A stretch of 64,000 bases of DNA from an uncultured Clostridium sp. GTDB taxonomy: Bacteria; Bacillota; Clostridia; TANB77; CAG-508. Shown here one piece after another: positions 1 through 9,561 of the stretch (its first letter is position 1; each line of letters starts with the position of its first letter). The notes below the pieces were generated by a model. It had not been told where the DNA came from. It ran no database searches and saw only the letters and a program-made list of their open reading frames with translations. A program made the position numbers and the translations under genes. Where the stretch lies: positions 1 through 64,000 of the forward strand of contig CAMNWO010000001.1 of NCBI GenBank assembly GCA_946565805.1. Reading direction: 5' to 3'.

Positions 1-72
1 GGTGAAATATTCGTTTACAAACTTTTAAGGTGATTTTATCATATATTAAATACATGGCAAAAATCAATATAT

Positions 73-101
73 TTGTAATTTTATGTGAATTATGCTATAA
101 T
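73..101 (+). promoter_or_regulatory. Sigma-A promoter of the SpoIIID-like gene
   Basis: TTGTAA at 73-78, a 17-nt spacer and TATAAT at 96-101. The spacer contains TTATGTGA (81-88), a motif that recurs in the spacers of six other promoters in this window. Confidence 0.7.
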
Positions 102-150
102 TTAATTATAACTACCTACAAGATAGGGTGATTTAAAAGGAGGATTGTAT

Positions 151-501
151 ATGGAGCATAATTTTGAAATCAAAGCAAGGATAGACAGTGAAGATATTCT
201 CATTCCAAGTGAGACAGGAGATTTCTGTACAGAAGATTTTCTTGTAACTTACGCTGGAACAAATAAACGGACCAAAGTTAATCTGCAGTTAGCAGAACGA
301 GTTGTTGTTTATTTTAATATTACAAGATCTACAACTCGTAAGACAGCAAAACGTTTCAAAATAGCTCAAAGTACAGTGTATCGGTACTTAACGGAAGTGT
401 TGCCAAATGAAACCTCCGAAGAAATTCTTGCTCAGAACAAGAAAGAACGCAGTTCGCGTGGTGGAAAAGCAACGGCAGCCAAAAGAAAAAAGCAGTCATA
501 A
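151..501 (+). CDS. SpoIIID-like helix-turn-helix transcriptional regulator
   Basis: The C-terminal half resembles SpoIIID, the small DNA-binding regulator of mother-cell sporulation genes. It has an HTH segment (TAKRFKIAQSTVYRYLTEVLP) and a tail (KERSSRGGKAT) like the SpoIIID ending. An N-terminal extension of about 40 residues is not typical, so it may be a paralogue. The ATG at 151 is chosen because AAAAGGAGGA lies 6 nt upstream; the ORF track's TTG at 145 overlaps that site. Codon use is less AT-biased than in the neighbours. CGG occurs in frame at 268 and 382 and must be read as Arg, because a +1 shift at 268 hits a stop within about ten codons. It is convergent with pbp, and its promoter belongs to the TTATGTRA group. 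Confidence 0.75.
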   Translation: MEHNFEIKARIDSEDILIPSETGDFCTEDFLVTYAGTNKRTKVNLQLAERVVVYFNITRSTTRKTAKRFKIAQSTVYRYLTEVLPNETSEEILAQNKKERSSRGGKATAAKRKKQS

Positions 502-516
502 TGACTGCTTTTTTAA
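487..516. terminator. Bidirectional intrinsic terminator
   Basis: AGCAGTCA/TGACTGCT stem with a 3-nt loop, flanked by A and T runs, between the convergent SpoIIID-like and PBP genes. The stem overlaps the SpoIIID-like stop codon. Confidence 0.8.
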
Positions 517-3002
517 TCTTCTATTGCTGTTATATTTTGCGTATTTGTGCTTGTATTAGTTTTGTTTGTATTAGTTGATATGTTTGTCGTATTTGATTGT
601 GAATTTGTTACATTTTTATTAGTGTTTGTTGTGTTTGATGTATTGTTAGTTTTTATACTATTTGTTGTATTGGTATGGTTAATTGTTGTGTGAGTATTAT
701 TTCCCGAATTCGTAGTTTGATTAGTTGTAGTATTTCTATTTGTTGTGTTACCATTTGTTTTTGGTAATAGCTGTTGAGGGTCTTCTGCATCAATATCTTG
801 TGTAATTCCTTGAATAATTTCTTCCACTTTATGTTGTGGAGTTGTATTATTTGTGTTTTCTGTTAGCTCTGTACCACTATGTCTATCACATGTACCAGGT
901 GTTGTTAACCATAGAAAATATTCTGTATAAGTGTTTGGGCAACCTGTTGTGGCCTTCTTCCCTGTTTCTGCACAAATCGTACAACTAAAAACAGAATTTG
1001 GCTTTATAAATTTGCTACTGCTTAGTCCAGCATGTATTCTTGACATGACATTGGCCCATAGCAATCCAGCTGGATTTCTTTTATTATATTCAATTGACTC
1101 ATTCTGGTCATATCCATACCAAGTAACAGCTGTATAATATGGTGTAAAACCGCAAAGCCATCTGTCATAGTTTTCATCTGTAGTTCCTGTCTTTGCAGCA
1201 ACATCTACACCAGATATTTTGCAATAAGTAGCAGTTCCATGGGTTCCTATAACTGGTTGTGTTAAAATTTCTTTCACAATATAAGCAACTTCTTTTGATA
1301 CTACTTTTTTTCGTTTTTGCTTTGTTTTTAGAATGTTTTTTCCAGAATGATTGTCTATGCTAGAATAGAAGGTTGGTTCTATATATATTCCATCATTAGC
1401 GATAGTTGCATAACTAGCCGCCATTTCTAATGGGCTAATTCCCTTTTGTAATCCTCCTAATGATAAAACCAAAGTTTCATCTTCTTTTGTTAGACTAGTA
1501 ATCCCCATATTTTTCAAGTATTTAATAGACTGCTTTGGTTTTAGTTCTTCCATAATTTCTACAAATGGAATGTTTTGTGAAGATTCGACAGCTCTTCTAA
1601 CAGTTACTTTTCCTAAAGAAGGGTTATAATCTGTTGGGTGATAACCATCTGCAAAATCTCTCTCTGTATCATCATAAATAGAAGATGCTGTAATGATTTT
1701 TTTGTCAATAGCAGGTATTAATACAGATAATGGCTTAATGGAAGAGCCTGTTTGCCTAACACTTTGGGTGGCTCTATTTAATGCTCTGGCTTTTGTTTTT
1801 TTACCCAGACCACCTGTACATCCTACTACATGCCCCGTTTTGTGGTCTATAATAACCATTGCTGCTTGAGAAGAATCTCCTCCATTTTTAGATGGTAAAC
1901 TGTACTTAGATTTTTCGAATTCTGTTTCTGTTTGCTTTTGTACTTTAGAATCTTGTGTACTATATATGGTTAATCCTGCTGAGTTGATATAATTGTTAGC
2001 AAAAGTTTTAGATATATTGTATTTTTGGGCTATATCTTTTACTATTTCTAAAATTAAAGCGTCTGTGTGGTAAGAATAAACTGCTTCTTCAGTTTGAATA
2101 TTTCCTTTTTTAAAGGATAGTCCTTTATCAACTCTACTAATAGCAATATTATAATCTTCTTCTTTTATGTATTTTAATTCTAACATTTTAGAAAGGACGG
2201 TTTTGGTTCTTTTTTTGATTTTTTCTGTGTTGTCTTTTTCTTCGAAAGGATTGTAAGAATTAGGAGAATTGTTAATTCCTGCTAAAAAAGCACATTCTTC
2301 TAAAGTTAAATCTTTTGCAGATTTACTAAAATAATATTGCGCTGCTGTTTCTACGCCATACATATTAGGTCCTACATAAATAAGATTTAAATAACCTTCT
2401 AAAATTTCTTCTTTGGATAGGCAGGTTTCTAATTGCCATGCTTTCCACCATTCTTTTATTTTTCTTGTAATACTGTCTGTTGAGTCACCTGTTAGATTTT
2501 TAACTAGTTGCTGTGTGATGGTACTTCCTCCATAAGAAGATTTACCAAAATGTATTACATAAGAAACAATCGCTCCACCTGTTCTTTTTATATCAATTCC
2601 TCCATGTGAGTAGAAACGTTCATCTTCAATTGCAACATATGCGTTTTTTAAATTATCTGGCATACTTGCTGAAGAAATTGGTTTATTTTTTCTTTCACAT
2701 CCTAATTTCGCTATCTCTTTTCCATCTATATCCAAAACAATAGAATTTTCGTTTAATAGCATTTCTTTCGCTAGAGTTTTCCATTGATGTGCTGAAATTC
2801 CTAACATAATTCCTGTAATAAGAAGAATTGCTAGAACAATTAGTAAGATTATTTTTTTGAGTTTACTCTTTTTTCGTTGTTTTTTGGTTCGTCTTGCTTT
2901 TCTATTGCTCTTTTTAGGTGTCTCTTTATTACTTTCTTCTATTTTTTTATTTTTTCGAAAGGCTTTTGGTATATAGTCTTCCTCTTCCTTTTTTCGTGCC
3001 AA
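513..3002 (-). CDS. Class A penicillin-binding protein (PBP1A family)
   Basis: Bifunctional peptidoglycan synthase of 829 aa, anchored by one TM helix (about residues 48-70) after a Lys-rich cytoplasmic head. The GT51 transglycosylase domain shows EDERFYSHGGID and GGSTITQQLVKNL. The transpeptidase domain has the catalytic Ser motif GSSIK (near residue 416) and KTGTT (near 610). A Cys-containing C-terminal segment (CAETGKKATTGCPNTYTEYF) is followed by about 100 residues of Asn/Thr-rich low complexity, probably a wall-spanning linker. The ATG at 3002 follows a purine-rich AAAGGAAAG. I saw no in-frame CGG. Its function is clear from motifs; which PBP1 paralogue it is cannot be told. Confidence 0.95.
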   Translation of the reverse strand: MARKKEEEDYIPKAFRKNKKIEESNKETPKKSNRKARRTKKQRKKSKLKKIILLIVLAILLITGIMLGISAHQWKTLAKEMLLNENSIVLDIDGKEIAKLGCERKNKPISSASMPDNLKNAYVAIEDERFYSHGGIDIKRTGGAIVSYVIHFGKSSYGGSTITQQLVKNLTGDSTDSITRKIKEWWKAWQLETCLSKEEILEGYLNLIYVGPNMYGVETAAQYYFSKSAKDLTLEECAFLAGINNSPNSYNPFEEKDNTEKIKKRTKTVLSKMLELKYIKEEDYNIAISRVDKGLSFKKGNIQTEEAVYSYHTDALILEIVKDIAQKYNISKTFANNYINSAGLTIYSTQDSKVQKQTETEFEKSKYSLPSKNGGDSSQAAMVIIDHKTGHVVGCTGGLGKKTKARALNRATQSVRQTGSSIKPLSVLIPAIDKKIITASSIYDDTERDFADGYHPTDYNPSLGKVTVRRAVESSQNIPFVEIMEELKPKQSIKYLKNMGITSLTKEDETLVLSLGGLQKGISPLEMAASYATIANDGIYIEPTFYSSIDNHSGKNILKTKQKRKKVVSKEVAYIVKEILTQPVIGTHGTATYCKISGVDVAAKTGTTDENYDRWLCGFTPYYTAVTWYGYDQNESIEYNKRNPAGLLWANVMSRIHAGLSSSKFIKPNSVFSCTICAETGKKATTGCPNTYTEYFLWLTTPGTCDRHSGTELTENTNNTTPQHKVEEIIQGITQDIDAEDPQQLLPKTNGNTTNRNTTTNQTTNSGNNTHTTINHTNTTNSIKTNNTSNTTNTNKNVTNSQSNTTNISTNTNKTNTSTNTQNITAIED

Positions 3003-3073
3003 TTAAAATCACTTTCCTTTTTCTTTTATCAAAATATATTCATAGTATATCACAAATAGCATAAAATACAAAT

Positions 3074-4401
3074 ATGGAAATTGAAAAAATAGAGACGAAT
3101 TTAAAAAGAAATTTAAAACTTCATTCTTCTGTTGTGAAGTTTATTCCTGATGCTAAAAAAATAGAGAATCAAGTAATACGAATTAATCCTCAGTTTACTT
3201 TTCAAGAGTTTCTAGGCTTTGGTGGTGCTTTAACAGAAAGTTCTTGTTATCTTTTAAATACAATTGATAAAAAACTTTCTAATCAAATTTTAGATGAATA
3301 TTTTTTGAAAGATAATTTAAATTATCAATTTGGTAGGCTTTCCATTGGCAGTTGCGACTTTTCTCTAAAAAGTTACTCCTATTCGTACCAAAATGACTTA
3401 TCAGACTTTTCTATTAAACAAGACCTAAAATGTGTTATCCCAATCATTAAATCTGCTCAAAAACGAAATGCTTTTCTTAAGTTTGTTGCATCCCCTTGGT
3501 CACCTCCTGCTTTTATGAAAGATAATCATAATTTGTACCATGGTGGTAAGTTGCTATCTCAATATAAAAAATTGTGGGCAGAATATCTTGTCAAATATGT
3601 CACTAGCTATCAAGCACAGGGAATTCCAATATCGTATATGAGTATTCAAAATGAGCCTAATGCGAAACAAATTTGGGAATCTTGTTTATACTCTGCTTTA
3701 GAAGAAGCAGAGTTATTAAAAAATTATTTATATCCCATTTTTCAAAAAAACCATTTATCTACACATTTTTTTATATGGGACCATAACAAAGATTGTATTC
3801 TTGAAAGAGCAATGCAAACTTTAGTAAATGGAAATGCTTTGAATTGTGCCAGTCGGTATTGCTTTTCACTGGTATACAGGTGGACATTTTGATAGTTTGG
3901 AAAGGCTACATCACCTCTTCCCTAATTTATCGTTGTTTCATACAGAAGGTTGTACTGGCTATTCTCACTTTAAACCAAAAGATGAATTAGCAAATGCTGA
4001 AATGTATGCCTATGAAATTTTGGAAGATTTTAATCATGGTGTAAATGCTTTTATAGATTGGAATTTAGTTTTAGATTATAAACGGCGGACCCAATCATGT
4101 TAGAAATTATTGCAATAGTCTTATTATGCTAGATAAACAAAAGAAAAGTTTCATTAAAACACCTGCTTTTTACTATGTTTCGCATTTTGCTAAATATATT
4201 AAACCTGGTAGCAAAAGAATTCATACTAATAAATTTTCTGAAAATATTTCTGTATCTGCCTTTAAAAATCCTGATAAAAGTGTTATTATAATATTATTAA
4301 ATAAGACAGACAAAAATATAGAATATAATTTATGTTATAATCAATATGTACTTCATGATAATTTAGATAGCCATGCGATTGTAACTTTTAAAATTATTTA
4401 A
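3074..4401 (+). CDS. Glycoside hydrolase family 30 protein, read through two CGG +1 sites
   Basis: GH30 enzymes (glucosylceramidase/beta-1,6-glucanase group) are retaining beta-glycosidases. The track shows three ORFs, which join into one 441-aa protein if the C of CGG is skipped at 3854 and 4083. The first junction becomes ASGIAFHWYTGGHF (family: DGIAFHWY) and the second DYKGGPNHVRNY (family: GGPNH). The acid/base Glu lies in SIQNEPNA and the nucleophile Glu in LFHTEGC. No signal peptide is visible, so it is probably cytoplasmic. The ATG at 3074 has only a weak RBS. The alternative is a pseudogene with two 1-nt insertions, but the identity of both insertions with those in ten other genes argues against that. 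Confidence 0.85.
3854..3856 (+). other. CGG +1 site 1 (GH30, first)
   Basis: Frame-0 reading AGT CGG TAT; skipping C gives AGT GGT ATT and restores GIAFHWY. Confidence 0.85.
4083..4085 (+). other. CGG +1 site 2 (GH30, second)
   Basis: AAA CGG CGG ACC; skipping the first C gives AAA GGC GGA CCC and restores GGPNHV. The only site with tandem CGG. Confidence 0.85.
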
Positions 4402-4423
4402 GCTTAAGAAAGGACGAGTATTT

Positions 4424-5407
4424 ATGATAAAACAAGAAGATAATCCAGAATTTTTAAATTCTTTTTTAGATTATTCAATTACCAGTTTAAATAAATCAAT
4501 GAATAGCGTAAAAGAATACAATTATGATTTAATGATGTTTCTAAGGTTTATTAAAATGCATTTTCATATGACTGATGAAACTGATTTGAAAGCAATTAAA
4601 ATAAATGATATTACCATTGATACCATAAAGAAAATTAAATTAGATGATATTCTTGCTTTTACTTCTTACTTAACACGTGAATTTCATAGTAAAGCTTCAA
4701 CAAGAGCTAGGAAAATTTCTACCATTCGCATTTTCTTTAAGTATTTAAATAAAAAAGCAAAATTAATTGATGAAAATCCCGCTTTGGACTTAGAAACACC
4801 AAAATTAGATAGAAGATTACCAAAATATCTTTCTTTGGAAGATAGTAGAAAATTACTAGATGTTACTTCTAATGAAGATAATAGAAATTGTGAAAGAGAT
4901 TATGCTATTATTACTTTGTTTTTGAATTGTGGTATGCGTCTTTCTGAATTAGTTGGCATTAATCTTCAGGATATTGATTTTAGAGAATGTAAATTAAATG
5001 TAATTGGTAAAGGTAGTAAAGAAAGAACCATTTATTTAAATAAAGCTTGTATGAATGCCATTGCTGAATATTTAGCAGTTCGACCAAAAGAAGGCATCAA
5101 ACATGATAAGAAATATTCCGAAAAAGCTCTTTTCTTAAGCGAAAGAAGAACTAGAATTAGTAATCGAACTGTAGAAAATATTGTTACAAAACAATTGCAG
5201 TCTGCTGGATTAGATACAAGGAAATATTCTGTTCATAAGTTGCGCCATACGGCTGCTACTTTGATGTATCAGTATGGACAAGTCGATATTCGAGCTTTGC
5301 AAAAAGTTTTGGGTCATGAAAGTATTGCTACTACTGAAATCTATACGCATGTTAATGATGAACAAGTTCGCAATGCATTTGAAAGTAATCCATTGGCTAA
5401 TATTTAG
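4424..5407 (+). CDS. Tyrosine site-specific recombinase, XerC/XerD type
   Basis: 327-aa integrase-family recombinase. An N-terminal SAM-like DNA-binding domain (about 1-115) precedes the catalytic domain with GMRLSELVGI (first Arg), GKGSKERTIYL (Lys), HKLRHTAATLMY (HxxR) and LGHESIATTEIYTH (His and nucleophile Tyr). It probably resolves chromosome dimers, but no dif site or mobile element adjoins it. The ATG follows AAAGGACGAG. Codon use is native: AGA, CGA and CGT are used for Arg, with no in-frame CGG. Confidence 0.9.
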   Translation: MIKQEDNPEFLNSFLDYSITSLNKSMNSVKEYNYDLMMFLRFIKMHFHMTDETDLKAIKINDITIDTIKKIKLDDILAFTSYLTREFHSKASTRARKISTIRIFFKYLNKKAKLIDENPALDLETPKLDRRLPKYLSLEDSRKLLDVTSNEDNRNCERDYAIITLFLNCGMRLSELVGINLQDIDFRECKLNVIGKGSKERTIYLNKACMNAIAEYLAVRPKEGIKHDKKYSEKALFLSERRTRISNRTVENIVTKQLQSAGLDTRKYSVHKLRHTAATLMYQYGQVDIRALQKVLGHESIATTEIYTHVNDEQVRNAFESNPLANI

Positions 5408-5418
5408 TATAGGTACTT

Positions 5419-5455
5419 AGAAAAAGGTTAAATTGATAAAGTTTGACCTTTTTCT
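5419..5455. terminator. Intrinsic terminator between xer and yneA-like genes
   Basis: Perfect 10-bp stem AGAAAAAGGT/ACCTTTTTCT with an A/T-rich loop, usable from both sides. Confidence 0.75.
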
Positions 5456-5462
5456 ATTATCT

Positions 5463-5762
5463 CTATACGTTAGGAAGCATTATCTTTTGTCCAATTTCTA
5501 AATTTTCATTTCCAATATTATTTAATTTCTTAATTTCGTACATAATTTCTCGAACGTCTTTATTTTTATAATAGTCATTAGTGGTTCTTTGATTTTCAGC
5601 AATTGACCATAATGTATCACCTTCTATAATATAATCTTCTTTATAGCTTACCTCTGTTTTGGAATATGTATTATTAATTCCCAACAAAGCAAGGATTATA
5701 ATTGCCAATAGAATGATTATACTTCGTATAAATTTCTTTTTATTTACTATTTCTATTTTCAT
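5463..5762 (-). CDS. YneA-like LysM cell-division suppressor
   Basis: 99 aa: short cytoplasmic N-terminus, one TM helix (about residues 10-28, IRSIIILLAIIILALLGIN) and an extracellular LysM domain (about 43-95, DYIIEGDTLWSIAENQR...IGQKIMLP). This is the layout of YneA, the SOS-induced inhibitor of septation in Firmicutes. The ATG at 5762 follows AAAAGGAGAT. Regulation supports the call: a consensus promoter is overlapped by three copies of CGAACNNNNTTTCT, close to the LexA box CGAACNNNNGTTCG. LexA itself is not in the window. A generic LysM membrane protein is the alternative. Confidence 0.75.
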   Translation of the reverse strand: MKIEIVNKKKFIRSIIILLAIIILALLGINNTYSKTEVSYKEDYIIEGDTLWSIAENQRTTNDYYKNKDVREIMYEIKKLNNIGNENLEIGQKIMLPNV

Positions 5763-5781
5763 AAATAATCATCTCCTTTTT

Positions 5782-5859
5782 AGAAACTTTGTTCGTTTGT
5801 TGAGATAATTATATACGAACATTTTTTCTTTGTCAATAGTTTTTTAGAAAAAATGTTCG
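5782..5859 (-). promoter_or_regulatory. Consensus promoter with three LexA-like boxes
   Basis: On the minus strand TTGACA (5836-5831), 17 nt, TATAAT (5813-5808), a perfect sigma-A promoter. CGAACNNNNTTTCT occurs at 5859-5846, at 5816-5829 on the opposite strand (inside the spacer) and at 5795-5782. The first two form a perfect 14-bp inverted repeat around the -35. The boxes match only the left half of the Bacillus SOS box exactly. Confidence 0.75.
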
Positions 5860-5864
5860 CGTTT

Positions 5865-6646
5865 CTATTTTTCATATATTTTCATATAATATGGCTGTAT
5901 TTCTGGTAATAAACTATCTAAATAAATAATATTGTCATTTACATCTTCGATCTTCATGTTTGGAAAAGTTCGTATCATTTTTTCATCATCCCAATGGGTA
6001 TTTACAAAATTCATAAGACAATCTCTTTCTTGTAATTTTTGATAATTCCTTTCCCTTTTTCCGGATATCTTTTACTTCTATCCTATTTTGGATTACCATT
6101 CTTGTGATAAATATATCTTGTGCATAACAAGTTAATGCACAATCAAATGCTAAAAACAAAGTGATAGCTGTCAATAAGCCTTTTATTACTTTTGGTGATA
6201 GTTTTGATGCTATTTTATCCAATATACTATCAATAAAAGGATTGAATTTTCGTATTAGGAATATCGTTAAGATTCCCCAAAATGCAGAGTAGAGTAAACA
6301 AACTCTTCCGTTTACATTTAATATGTTATTACTGTAATCCCACCACTTAGCTTGCATAATAACTTCAACTAGAAAGCTAGTTAAGTATTCTATAATAGAA
6401 CCTATCGCATATCCCCCTAAAAATAAGGTAATGTTATTTTTGTCAAAATAGCGAGAACCAACAATTAAGATAACAGCTCCTATTCCATAAATTCCGCAAA
6501 AAAGGTCCATATAGAAAACTTTGTCTGCATTGCCATAAACCTGTTGTTAAGATTCCAAATATGGTTTCTATGACATATCCTAAAAAACTATATAAAATGA
6601 AGTATGTTAGTATTTTCCATATATTAATTGATTTCTTTTCTTCCAT
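5865..6646 (-). CDS. CmpB-type putative ABC transporter permease (PF06541-like), two CGG +1 sites
   Basis: Multi-pass membrane protein of the family often named putative ABC transporter permease (ABC_trans_CmpB). The two track ORFs plus an unlisted tail form a 259-aa protein when C is skipped at 6496 and 6063. The result reads YSFLGYVIETIFG, then FLYGPFLGIYGIGAV, EYLTSFLVE, AKWWDYSNNILNVNGRVCL, and a tail KMIRTFPNMKIEDVNDNIIYLDSLLPEI, all family hallmarks. The true stop is at 5865-5867. An extra T in a T6 run could explain the first break, but the in-frame CGG there fits the common rule. Physiological role unknown. Confidence 0.8.
6061..6063 (-). other. CGG +1 site 4 (CmpB permease, second)
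   Basis: ATC CGG AAA; skipping C gives ATC GGA AAA AGG and opens the frame to the conserved C-terminus ending at 5865. Confidence 0.8.
6494..6496 (-). other. CGG +1 site 3 (CmpB permease, first)
   Basis: TTG CGG AAT; skipping C gives TTG GGA ATT and restores GPFLGIYGIGAV. Confidence 0.8.
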
Positions 6647-6663
6647 CCATTTCTCCTTGTATA

Positions 6664-7244
6664 TTATAATAAAATGGGACTAATTTGTTCACCATCTAAA
6701 GCATATTCGATTGTTTTAATCAAAGATTCAAAATCAAATACAATTGACCTAGGTTTTGTAATTGGATTATCTTGCCTAAATGGTACAAAATAATAATTTC
6801 TTCGGTTTAATAATCTTCCTAAGTTTTCAGCATTTCCACTTAATCCATTGTTTGTTGATGGCGCAATCACTAAGGGAAATCCGATTTCTTAAGTGAGATT
6901 TTACTGCCATAGTGGCAGGAGTGTCAATAATATCACATGCTAACTTCGACATGGTATTTCCGCGAACATGGTGCAACAACCATAATGTCTGTCATTTTTT
7001 TTGGACCTATAGGCTCAGCATCTTGTATCGTATGAATAATTTTCTTGCCAGTTATGTTCTCGATTTGGTCGATAAAATCAGATGCTTTTCCAAATTTCGT
7101 GTCCATCGAATAACTATTATATGACATAACTGGTATCACTTCTGCTCCTTTGTCAATTAATTCTTTCATTTTAGGTATAGTCTTGCTAAAGGTACAGAAG
7201 GAACCAGTTAATACAAATCCTATTTTTTTATCTTTTACTTCCAA
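6664..7244 (-). CDS. dpaB: Dipicolinate synthase subunit B (SpoVFB), two CGG +1 sites
   Basis: Flavoprotein-family subunit of dipicolinate synthase, which makes the dipicolinate of the spore core. The track shows two fragments; skipping C at 6962 and 6883 gives a 192-aa protein of normal length. Restored motifs are VVAPCSGNTMSKLACDIIDTPATMAVKSHLRNGFPLVIAPSTNNGLSGNAENLG. A TTG start at 7244 is the best candidate, with AAAGGAGG about 11 nt upstream. dpaA is not adjacent, which is unusual since dpaA and dpaB are normally neighbours. Two independent breaks in a sporulation gene would mean asporogeny unless decoded. Confidence 0.88.
6881..6883 (-). other. CGG +1 site 6 (dpaB, second)
   Basis: AAT CGG ATT; skipping C gives AAT GGA TTT and restores LRNGFPLVIAPS. 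Confidence 0.85.
6960..6962 (-). other. CGG +1 site 5 (dpaB, first)
   Basis: TCG CGG AAA; skipping C gives TCG GGA AAT and restores APCSGNTMSKL (family APCTGNT). Confidence 0.88.
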
Positions 7245-7315
7245 AACTTGTTTTTCCTCCTTTCATATTACATTTATATATAATATGAAATTATGTAAAT
7301 TTTGAAAGTTATTTT

Positions 7316-9560
7316 TTATTTATTTTTCTTAAAATATTCTTCAAATTCTTCTTTGGTAATTGGCTTTGAATAGTAATAACCTTGTATGATGTGGCAACCA
7401 ATTGCTTTTACAAATTCCATTTGTTCCCTGGTTTCTACTCCTTCTACAATTGTTTTTACCCCTAAATGTTTAGCAATGAACATGATATAGTTTATGATAT
7501 TATTATTACTTTGTAAATCTGCTTTATCAACAAATACTTTATCAATTTTAATAACATCAATTGGCATACTTTGTAACATGCTAAGAGAAGAATATCCCGT
7601 TCCAAAATCATCAATAGATATCATAAAACCTTTTTCTTTTATGTTGTGTAATACTTTTAGAATATCGATATTTTGGTCTATGGTTGCACTTTCTGTAATT
7701 TCTAGGTCAATGCTACTAGGTTCTATATGGTATCTTCTACAAATTTCTACATATTCATCAATAAAGTTCTCTTTCGCAAAATGTTCTTTTGATACATTAA
7801 TAGAAATAGTTGGCATGTATTGATATTTTTCGCGCCATTTCATTAAATCTTTGCAAACTTGTTCGAAAATATATAAATCTAATTTTATAATAAATTTATT
7901 TTTTTCAAATAAAGGTATAAATTTGCTTGGTGGAATCACTTCACCATCTTTATACCAGCGAATTAATGCCTCTGCTCCTGCTAATTTCTCGTTACTAGTA
8001 AATGTTTTTGGTTGATAAATAACTGTAAATTCATGATTACTTAATGCTTCTTCCATACAATTTTCTATTTTTTGTTCTTGCATTAGTTCTTTTTCTAGTT
8101 TTTCATCAAATAGATAGTAATTATTATGATATAGTCCTTTAATTTGTGCTCTTGCCATGTAAGATTTGTCTAAAAGTTTATTAATATCCCTATCTTTTAA
8201 TTTTATTTTATAAGCACCAATTGCTAAGTTTAAATGAATATTAATATCCCCTATTTGCAAATTAGAAAGTGCTTTAAATAGTGTATCTAACAATTTATGT
8301 ATATCACTTTTATAGCTAAATATGGTAGCAAAAATGTCATTTGAAATACGGCAAGTAATGTTGTCTTCTGGCAAGTGATTGGCTAGTTTTTGTCCTAATG
8401 ATTTTAAAATTTCATTGCAAAAACCATAACCATAAAGATTATTTAATGCCTTAAATTTATTAATATCAACTGTAACAATATATTTGTTTTTGTCAGATTG
8501 ATTTTGAAGATAAATTGTTCCATTTTCTTTGAAATAGGCTTCGTTTCCAAGTGATGTAATAGGATCAATATAAGCTACTTTATATAATTTACGATTTTGC
8601 TTTTGATTAGAAATATCAATATAAACAGCAATTAAAGTTAACAGTAAGTTAATGCTAAAACAAAGTCCAATTGAACTGATAATTAAGGATGTTAATTCAT
8701 TCGCAATCACATCGTCTGATGCAGTAGTTACCACATACCAATTATTGATATTAACTTTTTCATAATGGATAAAATAAGTATCTGCTCCCAGTTTTACATC
8801 AAAAGTACCAGTTTGTTTATTTTTTATTGCTTTTGCCATTTCATTAATTTTTTCTTTTTCTTCTTCGGTTGTTGATGTATATTTATTTTTTATATATTCA
8901 TATAGATTAGCATTCGGCTCCTTTATATTGTCAAATGAATCAATTAAAACCGTTCCATTATTATTGACTAAATAGGTTCCACCTTTTCCAAATAATCTTC
9001 TTAATAAAATGTCTTTATAGTCAGCAGTATTAATTGTTGCCATCAGCACTTTTTCTTCTCCGTTTTAGGTTAAATACTTTAGAATAGATATTTACTTGAT
9101 TCTTGCTAACTGTACTTGGTCTATTTTCTGATAGATATACTTCATTTTTCTGCTGAAAAAACTCTTCAATATTAGGATAGTTTCTTACTTGGTACCCATC
9201 ACTTGTTGTTCCATTTCCTTGTTTATCCAGAATAACAAGCCTTGTAAAGTGATAAGCTTCTAAGTCTTCTTGATATCGTTCAAAAATGTCCGCTTCTGTT
9301 TTAAAATATCCTCTATCAATGGATTCTATCATAATTTCAACAAAACTTTTTTGATCTGTTATGGATAGATTTAATTGTGTTGCTGTTTGTTCACTTAATT
9401 CCTTTATATTCTGGTATACGTGTTGGTAAGTTAGATCTTTAATATAATCCACATAAAAGATGGATAATAGAATCATGATAATAAATACAGCAAAAATCCA
9501 TAGTATATGTAATTTATATGGTTCTTCTTTTATAGATTGATTTTGTTTTTTCTTTTTCAT
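7316..9560 (-). CDS. Membrane sensor with degenerate GGDEF and EAL (c-di-GMP phosphodiesterase), one CGG +1 site
   Basis: 747 aa once the two track ORFs are joined by skipping C at 9062 (FNLKGEEKVLMATINTADYKD). Order: TM helix (about residues 15-36), extracellular dCACHE-like sensor (about 40-290), second TM, GGDEF domain whose signature is degenerate (CRISNDIFATIF), then an EAL domain with EALIRW, ESATIDQN, DDFGTGYSSL and VEGVET. It most likely hydrolyses c-di-GMP in response to an external ligand. The ATG at 9560 lies 2 nt from the MazG stop, so the two are co-transcribed. No CGG occurs in frame apart from the shift site. Confidence 0.88.
9060..9062 (-). other. CGG +1 site 7 (EAL protein)
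   Basis: AAA CGG AGA; skipping C gives AAA GGA GAA and joins the sensor domain halves. Confidence 0.8.
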
Positions 9561-9561
9561 T

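Noticed and set aside
6494-6501. Extra T in the T6 run as cause of the first permease break
   Set aside because: It would also restore the frame (GPFCGIYG), but an in-frame CGG lies at the same spot and fits the common rule. Not fully excluded.
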